From positions 1-31,185 of the forward strand of contig JAFGCA010000060.1 in assembly GCA_016932895.1 (NCBI GenBank): a DNA stretch of 31,185 bases, given 5' to 3'. This stretch comes from Sedimentisphaerales bacterium (GTDB taxonomy: Bacteria > Planctomycetota > Phycisphaerae > Sedimentisphaerales > SG8-4). Of this stretch, positions 22,809 through 30,597 are shown one piece after another. Positions within the stretch are counted from its first letter, which is position 1. Every line of letters starts with the position of its first letter. The translations under genes were made by a program, and so were the position numbers. The notes below the pieces were generated by a model. That model did no database searches. It was not told where the DNA came from and saw nothing but the letters and a program-made list of their open reading frames with translations.

Positions 22809-25340
22809 ATGGCCAAACGTCGAGCCTGCAGCACGTTGAGCCGCATGCGGTTGTGTTTCGTCCTGTTCCTGGCGCTATCGCCGTACGTTTCCGCCGCCGC
22901 CCGAATGCCCGGATCGAAAGGCAATGAGAAGCCATCATCCGCAGAGACATCGCTCTTCCAGGTAAATGCGAACGCGGACCGCCTGGCGCAGTTGGGCGTC
23001 GGGCAGGTCGTCTTCGCAACCAGGCTCAGCTACGATGACCCGCACTGGTACGCCAATATCGCCTACTATTGTGACGATCAGAACCACAAAGCCTACGCCG
23101 GCAACGGCAAGCCTGACGAAAGCGCCCTGTACCTGCTCGACACCCGAACGAGAGAAATCAGCGTTCTGCTCGACGCCGACGGAGGCGGTGTCCGGGACCC
23201 GCATCTCCACTACGACGGCGGCACCATCCTCTTTTCGTATCGCCCCCGCGGAACCGATCATTACAACCTGTACGAGATCCGCAGCGACAGCACAGGGCTG
23301 CGGCAGGTCACCGAAGGACCGTTCGACGACTACGAAGCAGTGTACCTGCCCGACGGGGACATCGTTTTCGTCTCCACCCGCAGCCAGCGCTGGGTCGGCT
23401 GCTGGATGACCCAGGTCGGCACGCTCTTTCGCTGCGACCGAGACGGCAACCACCTCCGCCCGCTCTCGGTCAATTGCGAACACGACAACACGCCCGCGGT
23501 GTTGCCGGATGGACGCATTCTCTTCACACGCTGGGAATACGTGGACCGGTCACAGGTAGGGTATCATCAGCTCTGGACCATGAATCCCGACGGGACTGCG
23601 GTGATGACGTATTTCGGCAACCAGCAGCATTATCCGCTGTTCATCGAGGCCAGGCCGATCCCGGGCAGCGACGAGTTGCTGTTGATCGATTCCCCGGGAC
23701 ACGGGCGCTGCGACCATCGCGGATTCGTCTGCACCGTCACGCCCGACCACGGCCCCGACGACAACCGGGGCTATTATCGCATCAGCCCCAAACCGGCCTT
23801 CAACGACCCGGCCCCCATCGACCGCGATTCGTTCATCGTGGCATCTCACAAACAACTCTTGCTCGGCACGCGCCGCGGCGCCCTTACTCCCTTTCTGGTG
23901 TACAAGGGCAACGCCAACGTCCACGAACCGATCCCGGTACGCCCGCGCCCGCGCGAGACCATCGTCGTCGAGCGTACCGACTCGGCGCAGCCAACGGGAA
24001 AGATGCTCCTGGCGGATGTCTACAGCGGCCGGAGCATGGACGGTGTGCGACGGGGCCAGATCAAGAAACTGCTGGTCCTGGAGATTCTGCCCAAACCGGT
24101 GAATTTCAGCGGGGGGATGGACCTGACGTCCTGGCTCGGGACCTTCATCCTCGAGCGCGTCCTGGGGACGGTGCCGGTCGAGAAAGACGGCTCGGCTTTC
24201 TTTGAAGTCCCGGCGGGCCGGCCGGTCTTCTTCGTCGCGCTGGACGCCAACGACATGTCCGTCAAGCGCATGCAGAGCTTCACCAACGTGATGCCGGGCG
24301 AGACGCTCGGCTGTGTGGGCTGCCATGAGCCGAGAACCCAGACGCCGCTCTCGATGGCGAGCAGCGTTCCCCTGGCTATGACGCGACCGGCAAGCGAGAT
24401 CGAACCGTTTCACGACCTGCCCGACGTGCTGGACTTCTGCCGGGACGTCCAGCCGATTCTCGATGCGCACTGCGCGAGCTGCCACAACTACGAGGACCCG
24501 CAGGGCCGTGTCGTGCTGACGGCGGATCTCGGCCCGCGCTGGTCGATCAGCTACTACACGCTGCTGGCGACCGGGCAGGTCGCCGACGGGCGCAACGGGC
24601 TCGGCAACCAGAAGCCGCGCACGATCGGCTCGGCGGCCAGCGCTCTGATGTCCAAGATCGACGGATCGCACTACGACGTCACTTTGTCGCCTCAGCAGTG
24701 GCGCACCGTGTGGATGTGGCTCGAAAGCGGCGCCCCGTACGCCGGCACGTACGCGGCCCTGCGCAACGCGGAAGAACAGAAGCGCGAAGGCCTGCTCCAC
24801 TCGGTCTTCTGGTCGCCGGTCCTGAACCGGCGGTGCCGCCAATGTCACGCGCCGAACAGACAGGCCCCGCCTCTTCCGGTGAACCTGTCCGAGCAGCAGC
24901 GGCGCGAACTGGTGAAGAAACTGCACACCGCTCCGCACGAACGCCTCGTGCAGGAAAACGATTATCGCTTCTCCGCGCACGTGCTGCTCAACGCGTCGCG
25001 CCCGGAGTGTTCGCCCTTGCTTTTGGCTCCGCTGCCCAAGGCCGCCGGCGGCTGGGGTACCTGCCCCCATTCGTTCAGCGGGACCGACGACCGCGACTAC
25101 CGGGCCTTGCTGGCGCTGGCGCAGCAGCGCAAGAAGCAATACGATCGGCCGCCCCGCTTCGGCATGCCGGACTTCAAGCCGAACCCGCAGTACGTCCGCG
25201 AGATGAAGAGATTCGGCGTCCTGCCCACCCGCTTCGACCCCGCGTGCGACCCCATCGACGTCTTCGAGACCGACGACCGCTACTGGCAGCTCTTCTGGTA
25301 CCACCCCAAAAACCCGGCCAAATGGCCTTACCTCAAGTAA
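22809..25340 (+). CDS. HzsA-related secreted protein: PD40 beta-propeller plus three haem-c sites
   Basis: An 843-residue exported protein. A signal peptide ends near residue 31 (LCFVLFLALSPYVSAAA). Residues ~45-400 carry PD40/TolB-like propeller blades (SALYLLDTRTREISVLLDAD; YNLYEIRSDSTGLRQVTEG; AVYLPDGDIVFVSTR; LWTMNPDGTAVMTYFGNQ). The hydrazine-synthase-alpha-related core follows (LVLEILPKPVNFSGGMDL; VPVEKDGSAFFEVPAGRPV). Three covalent-haem motifs are present: CVGCH (502-506), CASCH (555-559) and CRQCH (676-680). Such HzsA-related proteins are widespread in non-anammox Planctomycetota. No HzsB/C, HDH or cytochrome biogenesis genes are nearby, so hydrazine synthesis is not implied. A periplasmic redox enzyme or electron-transfer role is inferred. 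Confidence 0.86.
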   Translation: MAKRRACSTLSRMRLCFVLFLALSPYVSAAARMPGSKGNEKPSSAETSLFQVNANADRLAQLGVGQVVFATRLSYDDPHWYANIAYYCDDQNHKAYAGNGKPDESALYLLDTRTREISVLLDADGGGVRDPHLHYDGGTILFSYRPRGTDHYNLYEIRSDSTGLRQVTEGPFDDYEAVYLPDGDIVFVSTRSQRWVGCWMTQVGTLFRCDRDGNHLRPLSVNCEHDNTPAVLPDGRILFTRWEYVDRSQVGYHQLWTMNPDGTAVMTYFGNQQHYPLFIEARPIPGSDELLLIDSPGHGRCDHRGFVCTVTPDHGPDDNRGYYRISPKPAFNDPAPIDRDSFIVASHKQLLLGTRRGALTPFLVYKGNANVHEPIPVRPRPRETIVVERTDSAQPTGKMLLADVYSGRSMDGVRRGQIKKLLVLEILPKPVNFSGGMDLTSWLGTFILERVLGTVPVEKDGSAFFEVPAGRPVFFVALDANDMSVKRMQSFTNVMPGETLGCVGCHEPRTQTPLSMASSVPLAMTRPASEIEPFHDLPDVLDFCRDVQPILDAHCASCHNYEDPQGRVVLTADLGPRWSISYYTLLATGQVADGRNGLGNQKPRTIGSAASALMSKIDGSHYDVTLSPQQWRTVWMWLESGAPYAGTYAALRNAEEQKREGLLHSVFWSPVLNRRCRQCHAPNRQAPPLPVNLSEQQRRELVKKLHTAPHERLVQENDYRFSAHVLLNASRPECSPLLLAPLPKAAGGWGTCPHSFSGTDDRDYRALLALAQQRKKQYDRPPRFGMPDFKPNPQYVREMKRFGVLPTRFDPACDPIDVFETDDRYWQLFWYHPKNPAKWPYLK

Positions 25341-25388
25341 GTCTGCACGCGACGGAATCTTCACTTAACCGTGCAGAAAAAGCACGCG

Positions 25389-25862
25389 CTATTGCAGTTC
25401 GAGGAGGTAGGCCTGATCGCAGCGGGCCGAGAGGTGGTCGGGTTTGTGGGGGGTGAAGCCGTAGGTTTGGTAGAGAGCAATGGCTTCTTTGAGGACGGAG
25501 GCGGTTTCCAGGACGACTTTCGTGAAACCTCGTTCGCGTGCCTGGTTCAGGGCGTCTTCGAGGAGGCGTTTGCCGAGACCTTTGCCGCGATAATTGCGAT
25601 GCAGGTACATCTTGCGAAGCTCGCAGGTACGGTCATCCATCCGGTACAGGCCGTAGGCGCCGATGATGGAACCGTGTTGGCTTTCGAGGACGTAAAACGC
25701 GCCGCCGGAGGCGAAGTAGGCTTGCTCGATATCTGCCAGGTCGGCGTCGGTGGACTCGGGGTCGGGTTTGAGACCGTATTCTTCAAGCACGGCGTAGACC
25801 AGATTCCTGATCTGTTCGCAGTCGTCATTGGTCGCCGTTCTCAGTCTGGGCCACGTCGCCAT
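25389..25862 (-). CDS. GNAT family N-acetyltransferase
   Basis: A 157-residue protein with the complete GNAT fold: RTATNDDCEQIRNLVYAVL at the N-terminus, GAFYVLESQHGSIIGAYGLY, then CELRKMYLHRNYRGKGLG with the acetyl-CoA loop R-x-x-G-x-G (RGKGLG), and EAIALYQTYGFTPH at the end. It would transfer an acetyl group from acetyl-CoA to an amine; the acceptor is unknown. The gene lies downstream of dapF on the same strand with a palindrome between them, and is convergent with the triheme gene (48 bp apart). Confidence 0.88.
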   Translation of the reverse strand: MATWPRLRTATNDDCEQIRNLVYAVLEEYGLKPDPESTDADLADIEQAYFASGGAFYVLESQHGSIIGAYGLYRMDDRTCELRKMYLHRNYRGKGLGKRLLEDALNQARERGFTKVVLETASVLKEAIALYQTYGFTPHKPDHLSARCDQAYLLELQ

Positions 25863-25882
25863 ATCACAAAACTAAGGAAGAC

Positions 25883-25900
25883 ATCCCGGCGCGCCGGGAT
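25883..25900 (-). terminator. Perfect 18-bp palindrome after dapF, candidate terminator
   Basis: ATCCCGGCGCGCCGGGAT is fully self-complementary. It begins 20 bp past the dapF stop on the minus strand, and a moderately T-rich stretch (GTCTTCCTTAGTTTTG) follows. It could end the dapF transcript before the acetyltransferase gene. Without a loop of its own, the centre bases would form the loop, leaving a seven-pair stem. Confidence 0.42.
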
Positions 25901-25919
25901 TCCACAATTTTGATCTTTG

Positions 25920-26780
25920 CTATTTGCCCTTTGATATTCTCTCAATGAGGTCCGCGTGGAAGGTCCCCTCGAACGTCCCTTCGACCGGTCCGGTCATGAA
26001 GACTTCGCCATCGTCGGCGATTTCGATATGCAGCTCGCCGCCCGGCATATGGACGGTGATGTCGTTGTCGACCAGCCCGAGCTTGTGCGCGGCGCAGGCG
26101 GCGGCGCAGGAGCTGCTGCCCGAGGCCAGCGTGTAGCCCGCCCCGCGCTCCCAGATGCGGATATCGATGTTCGCCCGGTCGATGACCTTGAGGATCTGAA
26201 GGTTGATGCGGTTGGGGAACTTCCCGTGGTTTTCCACAAACGGCCCGATGGCACGGGCCCTTTCCTCGGTGACTTCCTCCATGGGAATCACGCAATGCGG
26301 GTTACCGATGGACAGGCAGGTCACCTTGAAATCGACGCCGTTGACGTCGAGGACCTCGTTGACCACCTCGCGGCTGTCGCCGGCGACGGGGATCTCGTTG
26401 CTGATGAACGTGACCTTGCCCATGTTGATGCGGATCAGGCCGGCGGTGTCGTCCTTGACCTGGACGTCCACAATGCCGCCTATGGTCTTGATTTTGAAGT
26501 TCTTTGACGGGACGTACCTCTTCTCGAAGAGGTACTTGGCGAAGATGCGCAGGCCGTTGCCGCTTTTTTCGGCCTCGCTGCCGTCGGGATTGAGGATGCG
26601 CACCGAAGGCATATCGCCCGAGAGGTCCGGCCCGTACAGAATGCCGTCCGACCCCACGCCAAAGTTGCGATCGCAAATCAGCCGGATATTCGCCTCGCTC
26701 ATCGCGAAATCCCGCACGTTCGGATCGATCACCAAATAATCGTTGCCCAGCCCGTGGTATTTCTTGAAGTCTACGTCCAT
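25920..26780 (-). CDS. dapF: DapF-family epimerase homologue with both catalytic Cys replaced by Ser
   Basis: A 286-residue protein of the two-domain DapF fold. Family motifs are clear: KKYHGLGNDYLVID, NPDGSEAEKSGNGLRIF, SIGNPHCVIPMEE, and WERGAGYTLASGSSSCAAA. True diaminopimelate epimerases use two cysteines, in 'xxCGNGxR' and 'ACGxGxCA'. Here residue 73 is Ser (EKSGNG) and residue 220 is Ser (ASGSSS), and I confirmed both codons on the DNA. The substrate-binding regions around Asn13, Asn64, GNP and ERG remain. It may be a serine-using variant, an epimerase or racemase of a related amino acid, or a non-catalytic relative. The ATG at 26780 follows AGGAG. It has its own promoter and a long structured leader, and the upstream gene phzF shares its fold. 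The symbol gives family, not proven activity. Confidence 0.85.
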   Translation of the reverse strand: MDVDFKKYHGLGNDYLVIDPNVRDFAMSEANIRLICDRNFGVGSDGILYGPDLSGDMPSVRILNPDGSEAEKSGNGLRIFAKYLFEKRYVPSKNFKIKTIGGIVDVQVKDDTAGLIRINMGKVTFISNEIPVAGDSREVVNEVLDVNGVDFKVTCLSIGNPHCVIPMEEVTEERARAIGPFVENHGKFPNRINLQILKVIDRANIDIRIWERGAGYTLASGSSSCAAACAAHKLGLVDNDITVHMPGGELHIEIADDGEVFMTGPVEGTFEGTFHADLIERISKGK

Positions 26781-26804
26781 ATGCTCCTGTCCTGGAAATC
26801 GCAG

Positions 26805-26934
26805 GGTGAGGCTTGCCCCACCACCTTTTACCCCATGCGGGGCGTACGCGGTGGGCTGGAACCCACTCTACCCGTCAGAGTTCCAATTCCATGAATACGA
26901 CGCCTCTTGGAGGCACATGCCGGTACGACGGCAT
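26805..26934 (-). promoter_or_regulatory. Hairpin-rich leader of the dapF-like gene
   Basis: On the plus strand there are five self-complementary elements: GGTGAGG/CCCCACC (26805-26822, one mismatch), CCCC/GGGG (26831-26842), GTGGG/CCCAC (26851-26866), GCCTC/GAGGC (26902-26914, loop of three) and ATGCCG/CGGCAT (26917-26934). They lie between the predicted promoter at 26961-26989 and the ATG at 26780, so the RNA leader would be about 175 nt and well structured. The part at 26800-26870 resembles dispersed intergenic repeats. A riboswitch or attenuator is possible but matches no class I know by sight. Confidence 0.38.
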
Positions 26935-26960
26935 CTCCGTGCCGCGTTCGGCCGCAGATG

Positions 26961-26989
26961 CTTATACTTGATTCACTTCGCCTCTTCAA
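26961..26989 (-). promoter_or_regulatory. Promoter of the dapF-like gene
   Basis: On the minus strand TTGAAG (26989-26984) and TATAAG (26966-26961) are separated by 17 bp. Transcription would start near 26955, about 175 nt before the start codon, so the gene is probably transcribed apart from phzF. Confidence 0.5.
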
Positions 26990-27026
26990 TGATCGCTTGC
27001 CCGGTCCTTGATGGTTTCTCCGACGG

Positions 27027-27917
27027 TCACAGCCACTGTCCTTTGGCGACAGGGACGACTCGGCCGCCGACGTTCACATCGATTTCTCCGCTGCGTTCCT
27101 GCGCCCTCAAATGAAGCAGTGACGGCCGGTCGATTTCATGTCCCTGCTCCACGCGGACGTCGATTTGGCCGGCGTCGAAATAGCGATGCTTGACGAGGTA
27201 GCCGGCCAGGCAGCCGTTGCCGCTGCCGGTGGCCGGGTCCTCCTCGACGCCGTAGTACGGAACGAACACCCTGACGTTCAGGTCGTTCGAGGCGTCGTAG
27301 GTCTCGGGACAGAACACCAGGATCGCTTTGCTTTGCCTGCTCTGGACAAAGGCGAAGTACTTGTCTCTGGCGATTCTTGCTTTCTTGACGGCCTTCAGGT
27401 TCACCAGCGGGACAATAGCGAACCACATGCCCGTCGAGACTTCCTCCACGGGAAACCGCGTATCGATCTCGGATGGATCGAGCCCCAGGATCCCGGCCAT
27501 CTCCTCCGCATCGACCGTCGGGCCGAATTCGGGTGATTTTTGCTTCATCCACAGGATCTCACGCTCGTCATACTTTCCGAACGTCACCGGGATCTGCCCC
27601 ACCTTGAGGTTCAGATTGACCCGATCGACCGGTTTCTCAATGATGTCCCGGGCGATCACGTAGGCGGTTCCCAGCGTCGGATGTCCCGCGAAAGGGACTT
27701 CCTCGGCCGGCGTGAAAATGCGCACGTCGTACCCGCCGTCGCGCTGCCGGTCCGACAGAATGAAAGTCGTTTCCGAGAAGTGCATCTCCCTGGCGATCTT
27801 CTGCATATCCGCGTTGGACAACGCGTCGACGTGGCGAAAGACCGCAAGCTGATTGCCCGCGTATTTCTCTTCGGCGAATACGTCGACGATATGAAAGGTC
27901 GGTGTCGTCATGGTCAC
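27027..27917 (-). CDS. PhzF family isomerase-like protein
   Basis: A 296-residue protein of the PhzF family, which has the same fold as DapF. Motifs are AGNQLAVF (19-27), HFSETTF with the catalytic Glu49, FTPAEEVPFAGHPTLGTA (68-85) and EEDPATGSGNG near 225-235. PhzF isomerises a dihydroaromatic acid in phenazine synthesis, but most homologues are outside phenazine clusters and have unknown substrates; no other phz gene is present here. The GTG start at 27917 overlaps the preceding stop as GTGA; the ATG at 27911 is a close alternative. It is the last gene of a minus-strand cluster. Confidence 0.9.
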   Translation of the reverse strand: MTMTTPTFHIVDVFAEEKYAGNQLAVFRHVDALSNADMQKIAREMHFSETTFILSDRQRDGGYDVRIFTPAEEVPFAGHPTLGTAYVIARDIIEKPVDRVNLNLKVGQIPVTFGKYDEREILWMKQKSPEFGPTVDAEEMAGILGLDPSEIDTRFPVEEVSTGMWFAIVPLVNLKAVKKARIARDKYFAFVQSRQSKAILVFCPETYDASNDLNVRVFVPYYGVEEDPATGSGNGCLAGYLVKHRYFDAGQIDVRVEQGHEIDRPSLLHLRAQERSGEIDVNVGGRVVPVAKGQWL

Positions 27918-28768
27918 GCTTCGGAGGGCCGCCTGGCCCGGATAAGCATCAGATCGCTGTGTTCTTGTCCGGCTGACGCATCAAAATGCGGGAGAGTCTC
28001 GATCTCAGCGAAGCCGACGTCTTGCAGGAGGTCGTGATAGTCCTTGTCCGTGTACGCCTGCATCGTATCGGCCATGCGGGAGACGGCGCCTGTGGCGGTA
28101 TCGACAATGAAATACCGCGTCGTTGCCGTCCTGCTCTGCGCATCCCAGAAGCTTTCCCGGAGCCAGAGGTGAGGCGCATCGGAAAAGAGCCCCGCCTCGG
28201 CGCTCTGCCAGAAGGGCGCTTGCCTGCCGATCTTTTCGACGGTGGCGAAGCGATGCGGTTCGAACAACAGCATCCCGCCCGGCTTCAGCGCCGCCCGGGC
28301 CTTCTCCAGAATCAGTCGGGCGTCGCCGGGACGAAACACGTTCAACTCTCCGTACAGGAACATCGCCAGGTCGAAGCCCGAGCCGAACTCGGCCTTGCGG
28401 ACGTCGGCGTGAACGTACGTGCACCTGAGTTCTTCTTCGGCCGCCTGCTCTTTGGCGTACCGAATGGAGGCGGGCGAGAAGTCAATTCCCGTGCAAACAT
28501 GCCCCATCTTCGCCAGTCGGCCGGCATAGAGCCCGGGGCCGCAACCCAGATCCAGGATTCTGGACGGTCTGCCGTTCAGCACGTGGTTGTGAATCCAGTC
28601 CGCGTGGGCGTCGATGGTGCTCGACCGCCGGCTGGCCAGGTCGTGCTCCTGCGACAAATGCTCGCGCAGCATCCGCTCGCTGAAGGCGGGCTCGTTCCAG
28701 GGGATCTTCTCGCCCTCGCTCCACGGCTCCGGCGGCGTCGCTCGCTTGATGAGTTCCTCGATAGTCAC
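27914..28768 (-). CDS. Class I SAM-dependent methyltransferase
   Basis: A 284-residue protein. Motif I is ILDLGCGPGLYAGRL (71-85). It continues with CTGIDFSPASIRYAKEQAAE, DLAMFLYGELNVF and ALKPGGMLLFEPHRF, the usual strand order of class I enzymes. The methyl acceptor is unknown; a small molecule is likely from the size. It starts at GTG 28768 with AGGAG seven bases upstream. That ribosome site overlaps the stop of the aminotransferase gene, only 2 bp away, so translation is coupled. Its own stop overlaps the GTG of phzF. Confidence 0.9.
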   Translation of the reverse strand: MTIEELIKRATPPEPWSEGEKIPWNEPAFSERMLREHLSQEHDLASRRSSTIDAHADWIHNHVLNGRPSRILDLGCGPGLYAGRLAKMGHVCTGIDFSPASIRYAKEQAAEEELRCTYVHADVRKAEFGSGFDLAMFLYGELNVFRPGDARLILEKARAALKPGGMLLFEPHRFATVEKIGRQAPFWQSAEAGLFSDAPHLWLRESFWDAQSRTATTRYFIVDTATGAVSRMADTMQAYTDKDYHDLLQDVGFAEIETLPHFDASAGQEHSDLMLIRARRPSEA

Positions 28769-28770
28769 GA

Positions 28771-29964
28771 TCAGCTCCTGTAATGGTTCAATCGCTCTTC
28801 GATGATTCGACCCAGGCGGCGAATGCCTTCCCGGATGTTCTCTTCGTCGGCGTTGGAGAAGTTCAGACGCATGTTGCGCTGCCCACCGCCGTCTACGAAG
28901 AACGGCGTCCCCGGAACGAAGGCGACCTTCTCCCGCGCGGCATGCTCGAACAGGTCCACGGACGAGAGCCCTTGGGGCAGCGTCACCCAGAGGAACATTC
29001 CGCCTTCGGGCCGCGTGTGCGTGACGTCGGTGGGGAAGTAGGCTTCCATCGCGCCCAGCATCGCGTCCCGCTGGCGCTTGTACGCCGCGATGATCGTGGC
29101 GATATGGCCATCGACGTCATTGTTGACCAGGTATTGATACAGAATGCGCTGGCACAGGGAATTCGAGTGGAGATCGCTGGCCTGCTTGGCCACCACGAGC
29201 TTATCCATGATGTCACGCGGGGCGCAGATCCACCCCAGCCGCAGGCCCGGCGCCACGATCTTGGAGAACGACCCCAGCAATATGGCCCGGCCATTGAGCC
29301 GGCTCCGCATCGAGGGGGCTGCCGTTCCTTCAAACCGCAAGTCGCCGTACGGATTATCCTCGACGAGCATGGTGTCGTATTGTCCCAACAGGTCCGCCAG
29401 TTCCTTTCGCTTGCCCGGCGAATAGCTGATGCCCGAAGGATTCTGAAAGTTGATCACGGTGTGGAAGAACTTGATGCGGTGCCGGTCGAGCACGGCCGCC
29501 AGGGCGTCGAGGTCGATCCCGTCGTCCTGCAGAGGCACGGCACAGAAGCGCGGCTCGTACGCCGAAAAGGCCTGGATGGCGCCCAGGTACGCGGGTCGCT
29601 CGATTGCGACGGCGTCGGCCCGGTCGAGAAAGACCTTGCCGATCAAATCCAGCGCCTGCTGCGATCCGTTCGTGATCAGGATTTCCTCCGGCGAGACGTC
29701 CAGGCCGCTTCTGTCACGGTATCTCCGAGCGATGTACTCCCGCAACGGCGGGTATCCTTCCGTGGTACTGTACTGCAAGGCCGCCACGTTGTCCGACTCC
29801 AAGGTATCCGAGGCGGCCGCCGCCATCTCGCGCGCCGGGAAAAACCGCGGGTTCGGCAGACCGCCGGCAAAAGAGATGACCGCCGGGTCTTCGGTCACCT
29901 TCAGAATCTCCCGAATGAAAGATTTCGGAATCGTATTCGTCCGCGATGCGTACAAAGAATCCAT
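28771..29964 (-). CDS. PLP-dependent aminotransferase (class I/II, 2-aminoadipate-type)
   Basis: A 397-residue fold-type I aminotransferase. The ATG at 29964 is chosen for GAAGGAA upstream; the frame extends to 30000. Motifs are AVISFAGGLPNP, ITNGSQQALDLIGKVF, FQNPSGISYS (Asn175), VEDNPYGDLRF (Asp203 contacts the pyridine nitrogen) and LLGSFSKIVAPGLRLGW with the Schiff-base Lys235. The pattern resembles LysN/2-aminoadipate transaminase and the aminotransferase half of MocR regulators, but there is no HTH domain. The amino donor is unknown. It precedes the methyltransferase by 2 bp. Confidence 0.92.
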   Translation of the reverse strand: MDSLYASRTNTIPKSFIREILKVTEDPAVISFAGGLPNPRFFPAREMAAAASDTLESDNVAALQYSTTEGYPPLREYIARRYRDRSGLDVSPEEILITNGSQQALDLIGKVFLDRADAVAIERPAYLGAIQAFSAYEPRFCAVPLQDDGIDLDALAAVLDRHRIKFFHTVINFQNPSGISYSPGKRKELADLLGQYDTMLVEDNPYGDLRFEGTAAPSMRSRLNGRAILLGSFSKIVAPGLRLGWICAPRDIMDKLVVAKQASDLHSNSLCQRILYQYLVNNDVDGHIATIIAAYKRQRDAMLGAMEAYFPTDVTHTRPEGGMFLWVTLPQGLSSVDLFEHAAREKVAFVPGTPFFVDGGGQRNMRLNFSNADEENIREGIRRLGRIIEERLNHYRS

Positions 29965-30019
29965 TGCGTTTCCTTCTCTCTGGATGTTCACAGCCACCAA
30001 CTTCCGGATCTACCTTTCT

Positions 30020-30523
30020 TCACAGTTCCTTGGCCAGGAATCCCACGAGGAACGGCAGGTGATCGAACCGTTTCGTTTTCGTCTGCTCGAAGCCGAATCG
30101 CTCGTACCAGCTCTGGAGCGGCGTGTCCTCGGCGATGATGCCGATCTCCACGCGGCGGGCGCCGAGCGTTTTGGCCTCGGTCAGAACGTGTCGCACGAGG
30201 GTGCTGCCATAGCCCCGGGCCCGGCGCTCGGGCACCACGCCGAGCCGTTCCAGGTAGACGACTTCGGGTTTGGCATGCTCCAACGCCACGCAGCCGCACG
30301 TTTGAGCCTCGGCCTGGAACAGGTAGTACCGCACTCCCCTCTCCATTTCCTCGACCACGCGTTCGCTCGTGGCAAACGCCGGGCTGCGCGGACAGTTCTC
30401 TTCCGTCAACGCGAATCGCTCCGCCACGGTGGCAAACGCGCGGCGCAGGACGCTCGCGGCCGCGTCCACGTCGCCGGCAACGCGATGCAACTCTCTGATG
30501 CGCACTCCATCATCCTTTGGCAT
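30020..30523 (-). CDS. GNAT family N-acetyltransferase
   Basis: A 167-residue protein. GNAT motifs are VYLERLGVVPERRARGYGS (acetyl-CoA loop R-x-x-G-x-G with ARGYGS) and TPLQSWYERFGFEQTKT near the end. The substrate is unknown. Near the N-terminus it has the ordinary GNAT start RIRELHR. No strong ribosome site precedes the ATG at 30523. A gap of 55 bp separates it from the aminotransferase gene downstream, so it likely belongs to the same transcript. Confidence 0.87.
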   Translation of the reverse strand: MPKDDGVRIRELHRVAGDVDAAASVLRRAFATVAERFALTEENCPRSPAFATSERVVEEMERGVRYYLFQAEAQTCGCVALEHAKPEVVYLERLGVVPERRARGYGSTLVRHVLTEAKTLGARRVEIGIIAEDTPLQSWYERFGFEQTKTKRFDHLPFLVGFLAKEL

Positions 30524-30597
30524 GACCGGGACTCCACTGTGCAGGCCTGCCGTCCGGCAGTAACCATGTAGACGCTGCCGAACATAGCCGTTTGATT

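Noticed and set aside
20638..23019. A very long open frame on the minus strand opposite the lyase gene
   Set aside because: It has no ribosome site or recognisable domain and mirrors a plus-strand gene with clear motifs; GC-rich codon bias explains the lack of stops. The same holds for long opposite frames at 3766-4611, 4403-5788, 8502-9764, 11840-13987 and 23550-25364.
22809..25340. Reading the HzsA-like gene as evidence of anammox metabolism
   Set aside because: The haem count and domain order differ from hydrazine synthase alpha and no other anammox gene is in the window.
25343..25376. Inverted repeat CTGCACG/CGTGCAG between the convergent triheme and acetyltransferase genes
   Set aside because: The loop is 20 bases and the stem is followed by A residues rather than T on the plus strand, so it does not fit an intrinsic terminator.
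30547..30560. Small hairpin CTGCC-N4-GGCAG between the partial methyltransferase and acetyltransferase genes
   Set aside because: The stem is five pairs with no U-tract; too weak to call a terminator.
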